Origin: Oscheius sp. JU75
Taxonomy: Eukaryota; Nematoda; Chromadorea; Rhabditida; Rhabditidae
Reading direction: 5' to 3'
NCBI GenBank assembly: GCA_037178855.1
Contig: JASJZC010000007.1
Location: 186,001 to 250,000 of the forward strand
Length of the DNA stretch: 64,000 nt
Part shown: piece by piece, positions 38,345-51,900 of the stretch
Layout: each line of letters begins with the position of its first letter
Position numbering within the stretch: position 1 is the stretch's first letter
Notes under the pieces: model-generated
The model's input: only the letters and a program-made list of their open reading frames with translations
Told to the model about the DNA's origin: nothing
Database searches by the model: none
Position numbers and translations under genes: made by a program

Positions 38345-41300
38345 CTATTCCGCCTTCTGAAGGTGGGTCTCGTCGATCCTGCGAATTTAAATTAACTAAA
38401 AGTCCACTAGGGATTAATTTCTAGCTGGCTACGTCGACAAGCAATTATAGAGAAAAAACATGACCTCCTAGAAGAACCTACTTTCCCGACACCTTCATGA
38501 AATTGTCGACGATGATGGTGATGGGAAGTGCGAGGACCAGTACTCCGCTGATTATTGCTCCACTAGCAATCAGCTTTCCGGCTGAAAATGTTTATGAATT
38601 AGGTTTACAAGGAAACAGACGAATTGTGACCGGTACGTAGTCTCCGTAGCCGACTGTGGTCATAGTGACAATTGCCCTGAAATGGAGGCGTCAAAATCTT
38701 CAAAACAAAACCTTTATCAAACTTTGATACCTTTTTCAACTGCTTTTTAGTGTTCTTTATGAAATTCTCTGGATGATTCGGTTTCTTTGAAAGTTTTTCC
38801 GCCTCTTCTAGTCAAGTTTATGAGCTGAGAAGAGGTCATTGAGTTTAGTGTGCAAAATCTCTGGACACTTACTACAGTTTGTCCAACTTTTGAGCTGGCC
38901 CCTGAGTCTCTTGAAAACTGTCTGCTATTTTGCAGGATATATGTTTGCTCCCTTACCACCAGAACGCGGCAGGGATCGAGGTGAATGGCGTGTCCTTCTC
39001 GTCTTTTTCGACAAAGTAGAGCAGAGTCGAGAAGAAGACCACCCCAGTGGTAAGAACCTAAATTTCCCGAGGATCATCTCAATCTGGTGCACTTTTTCTC
39101 ACCATGCCCATCATTCCAAGCTGACGGGCTGAACTCTTGAGAGTCAGGGCAAAAGTACGCATTCCGGAAGAATAGCGACCAAGCTTCAGGATTCGGACTA
39201 CACGAAGGACGCGAAGGACTCGAACGACCAGAAGAGCACCTAGAGATGACTACGTACATATTTTAGTACCATTTTCACCTTTGATATCACTCAAACTGGC
39301 GACGTCGATTCCAAACATGGCCAATCCCAGTTCCAAATAGAATGGAACAATGGCTATCATATCGACGATGTTCATGATACCGGTGAGGAACTGGATCCTG
39401 AAATTTGTTCCTGTCACGCACTTCCTGACATCATATGTTTTGGTCTCTCGTTATCGCCGGAATCAAAAATAGCCAGCGGGTCCTCGTGGATGTACTCACG
39501 TGAGGCGCCTGTCTGTGTCCCTCTGAATGTTTGACAACTGATGACGCCACGATAAAGATGAACTGTAGCTCGAAAGAGCGCAGTGTGGAACACTTGTGTC
39601 GCTGTTTGTCAGTGCTTTTGACTTGAAGGATTGATTGGAGATCAGTCAGAGGTTAAGATCATGTGCGGCGCGTGGGAACTGGGATCAATCGCAAACTCGT
39701 TGAATGTTCTACTCGAAAGTAGCTAACTCCCCATCGTCAAAGATACCAAATCAAGTTGCTTTCTCTTACCTCTGCGGAGTGACAGCCAAACGAAGAATAA
39801 ACTCGACAGTGAACCAAATAATACAAACTGTCTCGACGTATCCAAAGATCGGATGTGGCTCCCAAATGACTCCTTCATCTCCAACTGAAACAGAAAAGTA
39901 TAGTAAACTCACGAATAACACATAACAGTTGAAAATTAGATAAAGTCGGATTAAAAACGGCTCGCAAAACAAAAAGAAAGTTAGCGAGAGTTATAGAAAA
40001 GTCAAAATGGAAAGGACTCGATTTGCGACGAAATTAAAACGTCACAAAAGCCTGTTTACGGCAAATAGTTAAAGGGAACAAAAGCGAATAAAATAGGCAA
40101 AATAGATATGAACCTGAGTATACGAGGGCCGGATCATCTGAAAGTGGTTTTGATACAAATTGTCTTCCTGATACGTTTTGAAGTTGCGCATAGAATAATT
40201 CTCACCTGCGCTAGCATTGGTGACCCGTGTAGACTTTGTGCCTTGCTTCACAATCGGCACCTGAAATTTGGATCTACCGGTACAAACTTTGAAACATTTT
40301 TCTGTATAGGAACTGCGGCTAGGCTTCAAATACTCTTTGTCAACAGACATCATTAGTTTCCACTTTCAGTCCCGGATTTGTAAGTTTTTCCTGTATCGAA
40401 CATATCATCTACGACTTTACTGTCTTCTGACCATCTTCACGAAGAACAAACCTGTAGTTCATGAATACTGCCCAAAACAAGGCCGATAACCGAGATAAGG
40501 ACGAAAGTTATGCTTCCAAAAGTGAAGAGCGTCGAGGGAAGGGACCCATCCCCTTCACAGAAAGCATGAACTCTGGCTCGTAAATTTCGATTCTTCATGT
40601 CCATGTGGGTAAGACTCTTTCTCTGGTTCAGTTCCTCCATGGACTCGGTCCTGAAAATCCTTATCAACTCGGCTTAAGACTGAAAAGCTTCCGCAATGAT
40701 CCATACTTCATGCGGACATTAACTGAAAATTGAAATGGAGCACGACAAACGGGGGAGTTGAACGCAAAAAGAGATCTCTAGTTATATCACCCACCATGGC
40801 CTGCTTGTCTCTAGCCTGAACGCAGACCGAGATGGTATGGGAGACAAAGGACTTACATTTGTGCATAGTTACGCCAACAGCACATCGACATCAGCTGGTG
40901 TGGAACCTTCCAAAAGTCCAGCTCGTTCTGGAACTCTTGTGGGCAGATGTCTAGCGGACGATGAAGCTGTCCAGTAGCGTAGTATTTGTAAAGTGCATCA
41001 AAGAGGATCGGAGAACGTTCAAAGAAGTATTCGCTAGTATCCTAAACGCCAAAATTTCGTTAAAATGAACAAATATTCGAGGCCGGTACCAAGCAGATGC
41101 AAAAACTTATTCAAACTTTGAGTATCTAGATCGATAGATACACTTCCGGACTTCCAAAGGTCAAAAAACAACCGCCTATTTTGTTGCCGTTTTGCATTGC
41201 TCCCCCATTGAAACCGAAAAAAAATTTGAGATCTCAGAATATGAGTTATTTCTGGGCTTTTGTTAAAAAAATTAGTCTTTTTACCAGATTTACTCTAATG

Positions 41301-41958
41301 AGGATGTGCACTTTCAAGGTTATGTAATATTGGATTTACGTTTTCTGTAAAGATCGTGATTCATTATTTTCCAATTGCGTAACTGCAACTCAAAAAATTC
41401 AGCCTTAAAACGAACAGACATCCCCGTTCATAGTCTAGCTTTGATTTTTATCATTTTCCCCCGGTTCAAGATCAATGAAGTCTCTCCAGTGGCACTTCCT
41501 GATTCGATTCAAGCTCGTTAAGCATTCTTGCCGGAGGGGATAAACAGCCGCTCTTTAGAAAATGTCCAACTTACAGACAGAAAAGCATCACAGGCCACTA
41601 ATCGTTTTTCCTGGTCCATCTGGGCAAATTGGACGAGTTTCTCGTTTTCTGTTCGAGAAAAGATGCTCATTATGCGGATTCGAAAGCTCATGCCGCCAAT
41701 ATTTAGTAGAAGAACCTCATCTCCGGTTCCTGAATATGTTTTGACTTATTTCTTACCGTATAGTTTACCTGATGTCCATTCCTTGTTCGGCTCAGGGTTT
41801 TCTATCCTGGATTCATTGTGATACCTTCCGTGGCACTGGAAACAAAACATGTTTGAGAAAACACATAATCGTACATCGTCTTGTCCTTGGTGGTGATGCA
41901 CTCCTTGGTGATGATTATTGTTGACCGGATGGCCTTTCCGAGTGCTCGGAATGACCAT
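38345..41958 (-). CDS. Voltage-gated potassium channel subunit (Kv type, six transmembrane)
   Basis: Phase-consistent minus-strand exons run from [15 protein letters not shown] (41958) to [16 protein letters not shown] and a stop at 38347-38345. The order is a His/Gln-rich N-terminus, a T1 tetramerisation domain ([16 protein letters not shown] ... [20 protein letters not shown] ... [11 protein letters not shown] ... MSMCCWRNY), S1 ([19 protein letters not shown]), S2 ([19 protein letters not shown]), S3, S4 ([17 protein letters not shown], regular Arg/Lys every third residue), S5, and the pore with the selectivity filter TTVGYGD. S6 contains [11 protein letters not shown], where most Kv channels have PxP (PVP or PIP). 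The C-terminus is very short. It should be a neuronal or muscle K+ channel subunit related to nematode Kv genes such as exp-2 or kvs; the exact orthologue is uncertain. Confidence 0.88.
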
Positions 41959-44900
41959 AGCAATTTGATTGCTGAAAAACATGTTTTGGATCAGATTTAC
42001 AGAAATTTTTCGGCCACCTTTGCGGTATCAGAGAGTACTGTACCCGACGCTTGAACATTTCTCAGAGTGCGAAAGGACTCGAGAAGAAGAGAGGGAAACT
42101 GAACCCGGTGCCTTATTCATGAGCCCCTTAGGGGGCTATCCCTTATGATATGACCAGTCAAGAGTCGCCGGGACGGTCTTTGACGCTATGACCTTTAGTT
42201 GTATGAAACAAACATGAAATGTTGTAGAAATCGGTCAACGCAATGCTCAATGGATGAACTTTTGTAAACAAAAAGGAGAGTTGAAACTTCAACTCGACGA
42301 GAATTAGTATCTACTCTTGATCAACAAAATGCAATTATCTTACTCATACGCTTTATGAGGATCGGGAAAAAAGAAATTGGGAATAATCAAACTACCGTAG
42401 TGTGGAATGGATGCGAGGTTTTAGCAAAAGTTTTTCCGAGACGGCAGAGAAACAGGTACTCAGTGGAATCAGGATAAAGTTCCCACCATATTATGAGAAC
42501 CTAAGCTGTCAACAAGTAACAAATGAAGTAATTGGATGCCTTTGAAAATGGATGGTAATTTTTGCTGTTAGTATACAGCGGACTTATAACTTTTCCAAGG
42601 ACCGGAAGAACGTCTCGACGGCCAAAGCATGTCTTCTATACTATCTAGGTACAACTTTGTCACTATAGTTGAACAAAATTGATTGGAAGCCGCACGTTTT
42701 CCGCAAAAAAACATTAAACTTGATTCAAATAGAAAGTGTTTAATCGGCTGGTTTATTGTGAAAAAAGCATTTTAGGTAGGGAGGGAAAAACAAGACAAAG
42801 GTCTCTAATCCCATTCAGAGCGAGTTAACAACCGTGACGCTCTTCAAAATTCCGGAACTGGAAGAGGAAGACAAGTCACCAATTCTAGACTATTGTGAAG
42901 AAAATAGGCCTTGCGTGCGTGTGTGAGGGCAGCACCGCTTACAACAAATCGGCTAAAATTTTAGCCAAATCCGCTGCTGTTGATCATTGAAAAGAAGAAG
43001 AAGGAAAGACAAAACATCTATGGGCAAAATCCAGGTGAAACTGGGCACGACCAAGATAATTATGCCCCGCAGTCGCATTAATCTGATAAGTACTTGATAG
43101 CCAATTTCCCGCAGTTTCCCGACATCGAGTAGGAACAATGAATAGCGATTCCACGTGTTAGGAGCAGGATGCATGCAAAGTAAGACATTTGAATTGCGTT
43201 TCAGATAAAATAAACCCAAACTATTTAGTGACTATTTAGGCTCAAAAAAGGTTATGACTGTTTGTGCACCAGCCCCAAGGTTACAAAAACAGCTTTCTAA
43301 GCAAAACGAGCTTAAGGACATGTGCATTGGTGTGAGGCTTTGCCCGTGGAAAGGAAAAGAATTGGAGGGTTTTTAAGATCTTGAATGCACATGCTTAAAA
43401 ATATAAACTCTCCAATAGACCATTTTTGTAGCAAGATTTAGTGAAAATTGAATCAGGCTCAGCCAGGTCTTAAACAAAAAACCTGAACATCCCTATTCAC
43501 AAACACTAAGCTGTTCGAGATCGGGGGGCCAGTTAGGTGAATATGTCTGAAAAGTAGCCAAGGGTGGGTCTCTGCCTTTGTCTCTCCCCTAACCAGGGCC
43601 ATCTGCCACTTCCGACCCCCATAAAGTTTGCCTTTCTCGTGTTCAAAGTTGCGGCTGATCTCTTACCTCACACTAATCAGTAGATTAACTAGCGAGACAA
43701 AGTAATTTCAAGTTCGATGCGTAACTATGAAGTTATGGTACGCGAAAACAAGTAATTTGTGCGAGGAGCCCGAGGGATTCGAGTCAAAGATTCCGACAGG
43801 AAGTTAATGCTCGCGCTGTAATTGTTCATGAATAGCTACACAGACTAGGTGAGTTCGTTTATGTGCAATTTTACGAAAAATGGCACAAATGTAAACTCGT
43901 GTCGTTTATCCAAGCACAGTTTTTAGGCCGACGTTGTTGTTTTCCACATGTTTGCGGCGGTAACAAGCAGCTGATGCGCTTCAAAACTCTGATAAGAGTC
44001 GCAGCATACTACCTCAAAAATAGAGCAAGACTCACTTAGGGGCTCTCCACATATCGGTTAAATGGACTGTGAGAGCTTGGGTAACGTTGATTTGCGTCAA
44101 AGAGCCAGAAAGAGTGCCTCTCGAATCGTAAACTGAATTCAAGATCGCAAAAAGGATTTCCAAAGAAAGACGTTCTTCTTTGACTTATTCAATTTCCGTG
44201 TTATTTGAGGCTATGAAGTTAGGGGGACGTTTAAATAAGTTTGACAGTACACATTTCCAAAGAAAATAACTTTTCAAGAGGTTTCTGTCTCTCCTCTCAA
44301 GATAAATTCGATTTAGGTTGCTTTTCCGCATGTGTGAATCAAAATAGCAGTCAGCGAATCGTCTATTCTAACGCATGAATTTGCGCGAAAATTAAATCTC
44401 TCGACCTTCGAGACTTCAGGAGACTCTCTTTCTCTTCGTTCTGTGAATTGTTGTCCGACACCCTCGGGTGCTACTACAAAGGAGCAGACGATGATCCGAA
44501 AGAACACCAGAGAGCAGAATTTGTAAGGTGATAGCTTTAAAAACTTGTGCACCAACGGTTCAAAGGAACAGGTTGGAATGAACTGCAGTTTCAGGAAATC
44601 GCCTATACTTTTAAAAACTTTAAGAACGTAAGTATGACTGAGACTATTCAGAAGGAAGCGAAGATCCGAAGTCTTCTAAAGCGCTCAATTCAGAGTTCTA
44701 GACATAAAATGAAGTTGAGCCTGTCTAATTACTTTCAGCACCTGTCTCGCCCTGCTCTCCCGTGACCACAGTAATTAATGTCTACGGTGTTCTCCAATCT
44801 CTCTCAACTTTGGACAGCCAAAAACACTAGAAAAACACTCGAGGAGAAGGGAATTGACAGGAACGCTCGTAAGCAAGCAGAATTCCCCGACGAAAGCTCA

Positions 44901-47900
44901 AAAAGAGGCATCGCAAATGACTTTTCGTGGTTCAAGGACGAATGTGTGGCTCCTTTCCGCAGAAGGAGCGCTTTTTCTTAGGTATCTAACAAACTGGCAT
45001 TCGTTGCTGGTGCGACTTGTACTGAGGGGGTGGAAGAGTCGGCCAAAAATGGTGAGCCGATGACAAGATCGGCGCGCAGAGCTATAATTTTTTAAACATC
45101 TCCCCGTAGAGTTATTATAATGAGCGGCGGTCTGACCACAGAATGACTCCCTCGAGAGCCTCTTCCAACACTCCACGCGCTTCAACTTTTTGACCATGAT
45201 TCTTGTGTTAAAAGAGAGATCGAGGGAGTATCGAAGTTATATAGTCTGCAGTCAAGGCCAGATTGAATGATATTTACTTCCTACCCCTTCAAATACACTT
45301 CATTCATGCGTCTGCATGAACGATGCTGGGAAACTGACTTTGAATTACCTCACCAACACTTAATTTTCGAGTTTTCATGTTTTTTTTTATAAATTCAGTC
45401 AAGAAAATAGTAAAGCTAGGCAATAAGCATGTAAAGAATGACATCAACAAACTCCAGAACATCACTGTGAGCTTTGAATTGTTTGATTGCCAGTATAATG
45501 TATTAAAAGTTAGCAAAAGATTATCCAGCAAACCCAGATCACTTTCAATTTTTCTCAAAAAATTTGAATGAAACAATGCGAAGTGATCCAAGCAGCATTA
45601 AACGTGTACCACCACTTACGATTACTTGGTTACGGTAAGGACCATTGTAAAAAAAACCCTAACCAGTATGGTTGCAAATGTCTTGATCATTGTGCCTAAA
45701 TGACAATCAAATTATCGGGGATTTGTCTACATTCAGTAGTCTCTTTTTTAATTGTTATGGGATCTGCTAGCATAACTTGCATTCTATTTATCGCTGTAGG
45801 AGAAAAAATAGTTATCAATGGAACAGAAAGCAGTAAGAAGAGCTACTAAGCAAGATTTATGAGGTCATTCGCCTTGTGGGGTCAGAGCGTTGAAAACAAC
45901 TGAAGATGACAAGTACTTACTCGTGAATTTTTTGGCGCTCCATCATGGCTTCTTCGCATAAAAAAAATGTTGTGTACGCGCTACTCTGGCCGCCGAGAAG
46001 GTGTTGGAGAGAGCCGAACTCACCTCATGTTCAAGGCGCGGGTGTTATTCAATCTCCCGCATGGCTTATGATGAGCAAAGCTTGAGGAGGTCTCCTAGAG
46101 GCCTAGTGATAATCGCTCAGGGAGGGCACCAGACGTGGATATCACTGGAGGATGGGCGGAGAGGAGGCAGAAAGCAAGAGAGAGTCGTCAAATTAGACAC
46201 AGCCACTCATAAACGGGTCAATTTATGGGCGATTTAGAAAAGAAAAAGGTTTTAGAGGACAGCTGCACTCTGACTGGATATAAAAATTAGTAAACTTTGT
46301 TTATTCCGTTGACTCAGGAGCTATGCCAAAGTCTCCGTAAACAAACTAGGCAAGCTATAGTGCCAAAAATGAATACAAAAGATAGTACCTCCCTGTTAGC
46401 ATTGTAAAGATTTACCACAACTTTGACGCCTTTTGGATTGCTTGTTCCACTGACAGCACTGACGAGAAAGTTTTTTGAACCCGCGTCTCTTTCGACTTTA
46501 TCTTCCTATTCATGAGAAGATGGATGATGTTTTTTGCTTCCGCCTAGTGAAAGCAGTGAACGTTTAACAAAGTTTTATGTTTACAGCCAACGATCAAAGT
46601 GCTAATCTATTTGAAAACTGTAGGGACCGGAAACAATCCAATTCAAAGTTGTCCTACCGTAATGGAGAGACGTTTGGGCTAGGCCACCGAGCACGTCGAA
46701 TGTTCATTAGGAAGACAAGAGGCTATGATCCACCTCTCCATTATTGGATATGATCCTCGGACATATTAGATTTTTTGGCTTCCGTTGGTCAAAGTTTCTA
46801 AATAGTTGCTTTGCTTGCAGAGGTTATGTTTTTGCGCTCTACTAGTCTTACTGGAAGGGCTGGGCAAAATGTAACGAGCCCAAAAATAGATTGTAAGATG
46901 TTCGCCGAGGATCAGAATGTGGGTGGCATACACCATTTGACATAGCTGTCATTACTGACGCAAGAGGTCAAACTTCTGTTCTTCTTTCTCTTCTTCTTCC
47001 CCCCAGAGAGCTGCGCTAAAAGTAAGTGTGCACTTACAACGGGCCCTGATATTTTCTTCGAAGCGAATGGACCATTCCTCGAAATAGCGGGAAGAAACTC
47101 CAGGGGACTCAGCTGCGAAACGAAGCGAAATTAGCAGTTCATGTTAACGCGGGAGAGAGAGACCGATGCCCAATGTGTTGGACGATATTTACTTCGTACA
47201 TAAATCCCAAAGAAGCTTATATTGGATCTGTACATTCGACAAAATTGAAACATCCCTTGGTTGATGAAAATTGAGAGAGTTATAGTGTTTACGTACGTTT
47301 TTGTTCAAGATTAGGATTGGATTGCGCCAACTTCTGTCATTTTCTTAAGCTACCCTACGTGCCATTTTGGCACACATTTAAACTTTTTTGGATGTTTCTC
47401 AGCAAATACTGTTTTGTCAATTTTTTGGATACTTCTCTGCAAATAATGTTTTATAGTTTCGCTGTTTCCGCGTCAGTGCTCAACTGATCCTACTCTACAA
47501 ACTCTGTCGTCATCTTTAAACTCTGTAACCCGAGACCCAAAACGCGCTATTTTCAAAGATTTCCCGGACAATTCGAAACTCGCGACTCCGGATGTAACAG
47601 AGGAACGGGAAAACTTCAAAATATGCGTTGGTAGAAAAGTCCACTTACTTTTTCGTCGTGGACGTTGAATGCGTGTGCGAGTAAATAATACTCATTTAAA
47701 TCTGAAAATTCGGTAAATTTGGCCCATTTTGAAGTCCGAGAGGGTGGAAGGAAAAGTTTTGAGTGAAAGTTCACCAACCTCGAATGAAAGCCCACAAATT
47801 TGCTATGGATGGGTTAGCAACTAATGATCACCATCACCAGCTGAAAGACCTTAATGAATAGATGAAATTTAACTGTTGTAGGGAGGATCTCTTCCCCTTA

Positions 47901-48996
47901 AAGGACAATCGTCCTTGAAAACAGCCCCAAATGCAAAGAGAGTTGGATTGCCTTTTGAGGAGTAATTTGAGATGAAGACGCATCACATGGTAAATCAAGG
48001 AGACCGGGTGCCTTGAAAAATGCCAGAGGGAAATATCTAGATATTTTTTGCCTACTTCCGCAGAAATAAACGTGTTGCCACTAGAGGATTGGCTTTCGTC
48101 CTTAAAGAAGGAACACGATAACTTGAATGAATAAATAAGTTTTCTCAAGGAGACGTAGCTGCGTTCTGCCCACTTTTTGAAACTTCCGTGATTTGAAAGT
48201 AAAGAGATAAAGCCATAAATCAGAAAAGTAAAAGGGAAAAATCATGTGGGAGCTAACTGCCTCCTTGTTAAATTTTATGATCGTGAGCAGCACTTTGGTG
48301 ATTTCAAGAGCTGCTCAGAGATAAAGCAACGAAGGAAACTTGTTTATTGATACACGCTAATTCTATCGTCAACGGCAACACTTTTTTTTGAAAGCGTTCA
48401 GAAAATCGTTAAATCGAGATGCGACAGTTAGAAAAGGATAAATAGCAACTTAGACTAGTTGTGTTTATACGGTGCAAAGGTGAACATGGATGATGAAACG
48501 TTCGATACATTTTTAGAGCAATTGCTCCCTTGAGAGATGAAGAATGATGTGAATACTTCAAAAAGCCAGCTCTGAAAAAGTTCTTGTTGAAAATGAATAG
48601 TAATGCGTTTTCGAAAATACAGCAGTCACACTTATACCCCGTATTTAAGAGCTCACTATACTTAAAAAATAGCTGAAAACAGAAAGCAAATAAAAAAAAT
48701 GTAACGACTACCAGGTCGATATGTGAAATGAAAAACTGGCGTAGCTAGCTTCCGTTCAAAGGCTTCCTGCAGCACTTCAATCCTGAATGATCTCGCCAAT
48801 GCATCAAAATGCAAACTTTTTATTAAAAAATTTATATATTGCAGACATTTTTGGTTCAACTTTGGCGGTAGCTTTTGAGTCACGCTTTGATACGGGTAGA
48901 ATATGACAGTTTTTGGGGGACAGAGTCGATAACCAGTAGTTGGCTTGCCACACAGCACCCGACCGGGAATGATTGGGAGAGGAAGAGTTTTTAGGA
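41959..48996. other. Seven-kilobase region without a supported gene
   Basis: I found no gene here despite checking both strands for spliced open frames. TTTTTCAG just upstream of the channel ATG (about 41970) looks like a spliced-leader acceptor. Isolated open frames (42953-43219 minus, 44898-45197 minus, 46001-46237 plus, 47834-48148 minus) lack partners and motifs. The stretch may carry distal regulatory DNA of the channel gene, or small or noncoding genes I cannot see. Confidence 0.35.
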
Positions 48997-51900
48997 CTAG
49001 ACAATGCTTGTGGCAAAGTCGTCTTTCCCGTCAGTTGTAGGACTGTTGACAAAGTTAACTGTGGGACCGGTAGCCTTTACAGCATGGCGTAGTGTCGTCG
49101 TCCCCACTCGTTTCTGCAGTGTCTTCTCGCCATAGATTTCTTCTCCCATAACACCGTAGATACCTCCAGAACCCTCATTTCTGACCGCGTAGGTTTGAGG
49201 CGAACCAGGGGTGGGAGTTTGTTGTGAATAAGTGCTGGTGGATCCTTGACTTGTTAGTGTGGAAGTGGGAGTAAAGCATTGTTCCTGCTGAGACGATGAT
49301 GCCGAAATGGAGGGCTGAAACAGTGTTGGTTAGTATTTTTGGTTAGGAAGCCATACAACACGACAAAAGCATCATGATTTATAACACCGCGTAACAATAT
49401 AACAAAATAAATAGACGCGGGCAGGGGTCCGACTCTTTCCAAAAACTGTTTTAAAAAGGTTTCAAAGCGTCATTGTGAAAAAAAAACGCCTGAGAAGCAC
49501 AATCGCCTTTGTAGTTGGGTCCTGCCGCGAACTTCCCTTTTTCATGGTAGGTACTTAATGTCATACTCTGTATGAGTTTAAGAACCTGGAAGAAGTATAA
49601 TTGTGAAAGTTCGTAGAAGTGTCCAACTTAATATGCTTTCTGCTTGTCTTCCCATGATACCGTGCTTTTAAGAAAATTTGCGAGTCGGACCACTACCTTG
49701 GGCCAACAACAATAACATTACAAGTGAGCCACCTTGTTCTGATTCCAAAGCAGTTGTGAGGGTTGTCCTGGAGGAGCTCGTTGCGTCCACTGGGTGGCAG
49801 CACTACCATAGACACCTCCTTTTTCTTGATTCTGATTGAAAGACGACAGTTTCAGAGAAGATTGCTGGTAAGAAGATTTGTCCCTGAAAATGTTGTCGTT
49901 ACTGTATCTACAAAGTTTTCTTACTTTGATCCTACTGAAGATTGAGTGCCAATACCAGAAGAAGCAGTTCTGTCACTTAGAAGGGGACTTTGTCGGACTG
50001 CACCCATCTGACTATGAGAGTCGGATGGTCGTCTCTGAAGTGTGCTGCTTCCCTATGATTTCGGTTATGCTAATTTTATCTAATGGCTTACAGTCATACC
50101 ATACTGAGTTCCGTTTATTCTCATCGTGTGAACTTGTTGACTGGGTGGCGGCACAGGAACTCTCGTCTGATTCGGAATCCTTGCATAAGTACCGTAGGAA
50201 CTATAGACGTCCATCTGTCCGTAGAGATTTTGTGTTGGTTGCTCATTACTGCCTCTTCTCTGGTATGGATCAATCTTCTGCTTATGGATGGACGCATAAG
50301 AATCAGGTTGCCATTGCTGTGGAGCACTCCTTTGCAGAGTTCCACCAGCTTGTTGGCGTTGAAGAGTTCCCATGTAGGGATTTTGTCCTCGTTGAAGAGT
50401 CCCGCCATAAGCAGCTTCTGGAGGTGAGCTGTTGCCGCGACTGATTGTGCTGGAAGGTGCATGAGTTGTTCGAGACATCTGAAAATGTTGGTTTGAAACT
50501 TGACATTTTTTTTGCACAAATCAAGTGGACGTTAGACTTTCTCAGGGAGTACAATGATTAAAGGTTTGTCTGATATAATCGGTAAGAAAATGACGGCCGG
50601 TGTGGCATTAGAAAATCTACTTCTTCCAGAGGTTAGGGCTCTTCTGACTAAACGGGATCCGCCTCAAAACTCTAGCCACTGAGCTCGTGACCGTCCTAAC
50701 AAAACTTTCATTGAACCATATTTGCCATTTTTAACTTCATACGAGTAAAGGTATGAACTTACTGTAGGATAGTTAGCCGAATTCTCGTCGACAGAAGCAT
50801 TCATGAGTCTAGACATCTCCGGATTCGGTTTCCCAGCCTCATCAGACGGTATTCTTCGCGTCATTGGACTACTCTGATTTCCGTTGTTCTTTGACCACAT
50901 ATGTTCCGTCGTGGCATCGAGTCGCGAATCCTTTTGAATATGTCGTAGGAAGGTCTGCTTGGCAGCATTGTCATCTGTTACAAACATCTGGAAGACATTA
51001 ATTCTTGCGAGTAATCCGATTCCCCTACGTGATCTTTATGAACAACCACGACGGCATTTTTCAGCTGAGAAGGGTTCTCGTTTCCTTTGATGTGACCAGT
51101 TGCTCCACCTTTCTAGAAAGTGACCAGAAGTATGGCAAAAAGGAGAAACTAACCTGTAAGCCAAAGATCTGATGTGCTTTATGTGATACATTGAAATTCC
51201 ATCCTCTGTAAACTACCAGAACAAATAGCATGGCTATCCAGTACAGTAGGAAGACTACTTCGGCAGCAACGATGGTAGCCAACAGAGGTTTCATATCCTT
51301 CTTAAAAAGAATTGTATTCATTTCAAGAACAGATTTCGGAACTGATGTGCAAACAAATTAAATTTGCTGTCATGAAACATGGATACTCGTAATGATAGCA
51401 TTTCTATAAGAACGCCAACTGGTTATTTGTATAGTAGGAAGCATGCTGTTGTCAAGTATAGAACTCACGGTGAAAAAAATTCCCATAGCCCAGATCGGCG
51501 GAGCTTTCTGAACTACATAGGCGGAAAAGAAGAAAACACCGAATATTGCTGGTCCGTACCTAAAGCCTCTGCATCAAACAAAGAAAAACGGATCCTTACC
51601 CGCTACAACATTGGCTCTTCTGTGCTTTGTGAGCAGCCTTCCTGGTGTAATTACTGTAATCAGTGGTTCCTGTGATACTTCCTGATCTGATGTGATTTCT
51701 GGCTTGCAGATCAGTCAACGACTTCTAAAAGCAATGTTTAGAGGGTGATTTGTCAACCCTTACTTCATAGTAATTGTAGCCAAATCCATAGAACGCTATT
51801 TGGGATCCGAATCCCAAAAGAAAACTGGCCCAGTAGTAGGCTATAAGCACATAGGGATGGTAAAAGTAGTAGCCGAGGTAGCCTGGACGGGCGTAGATAA

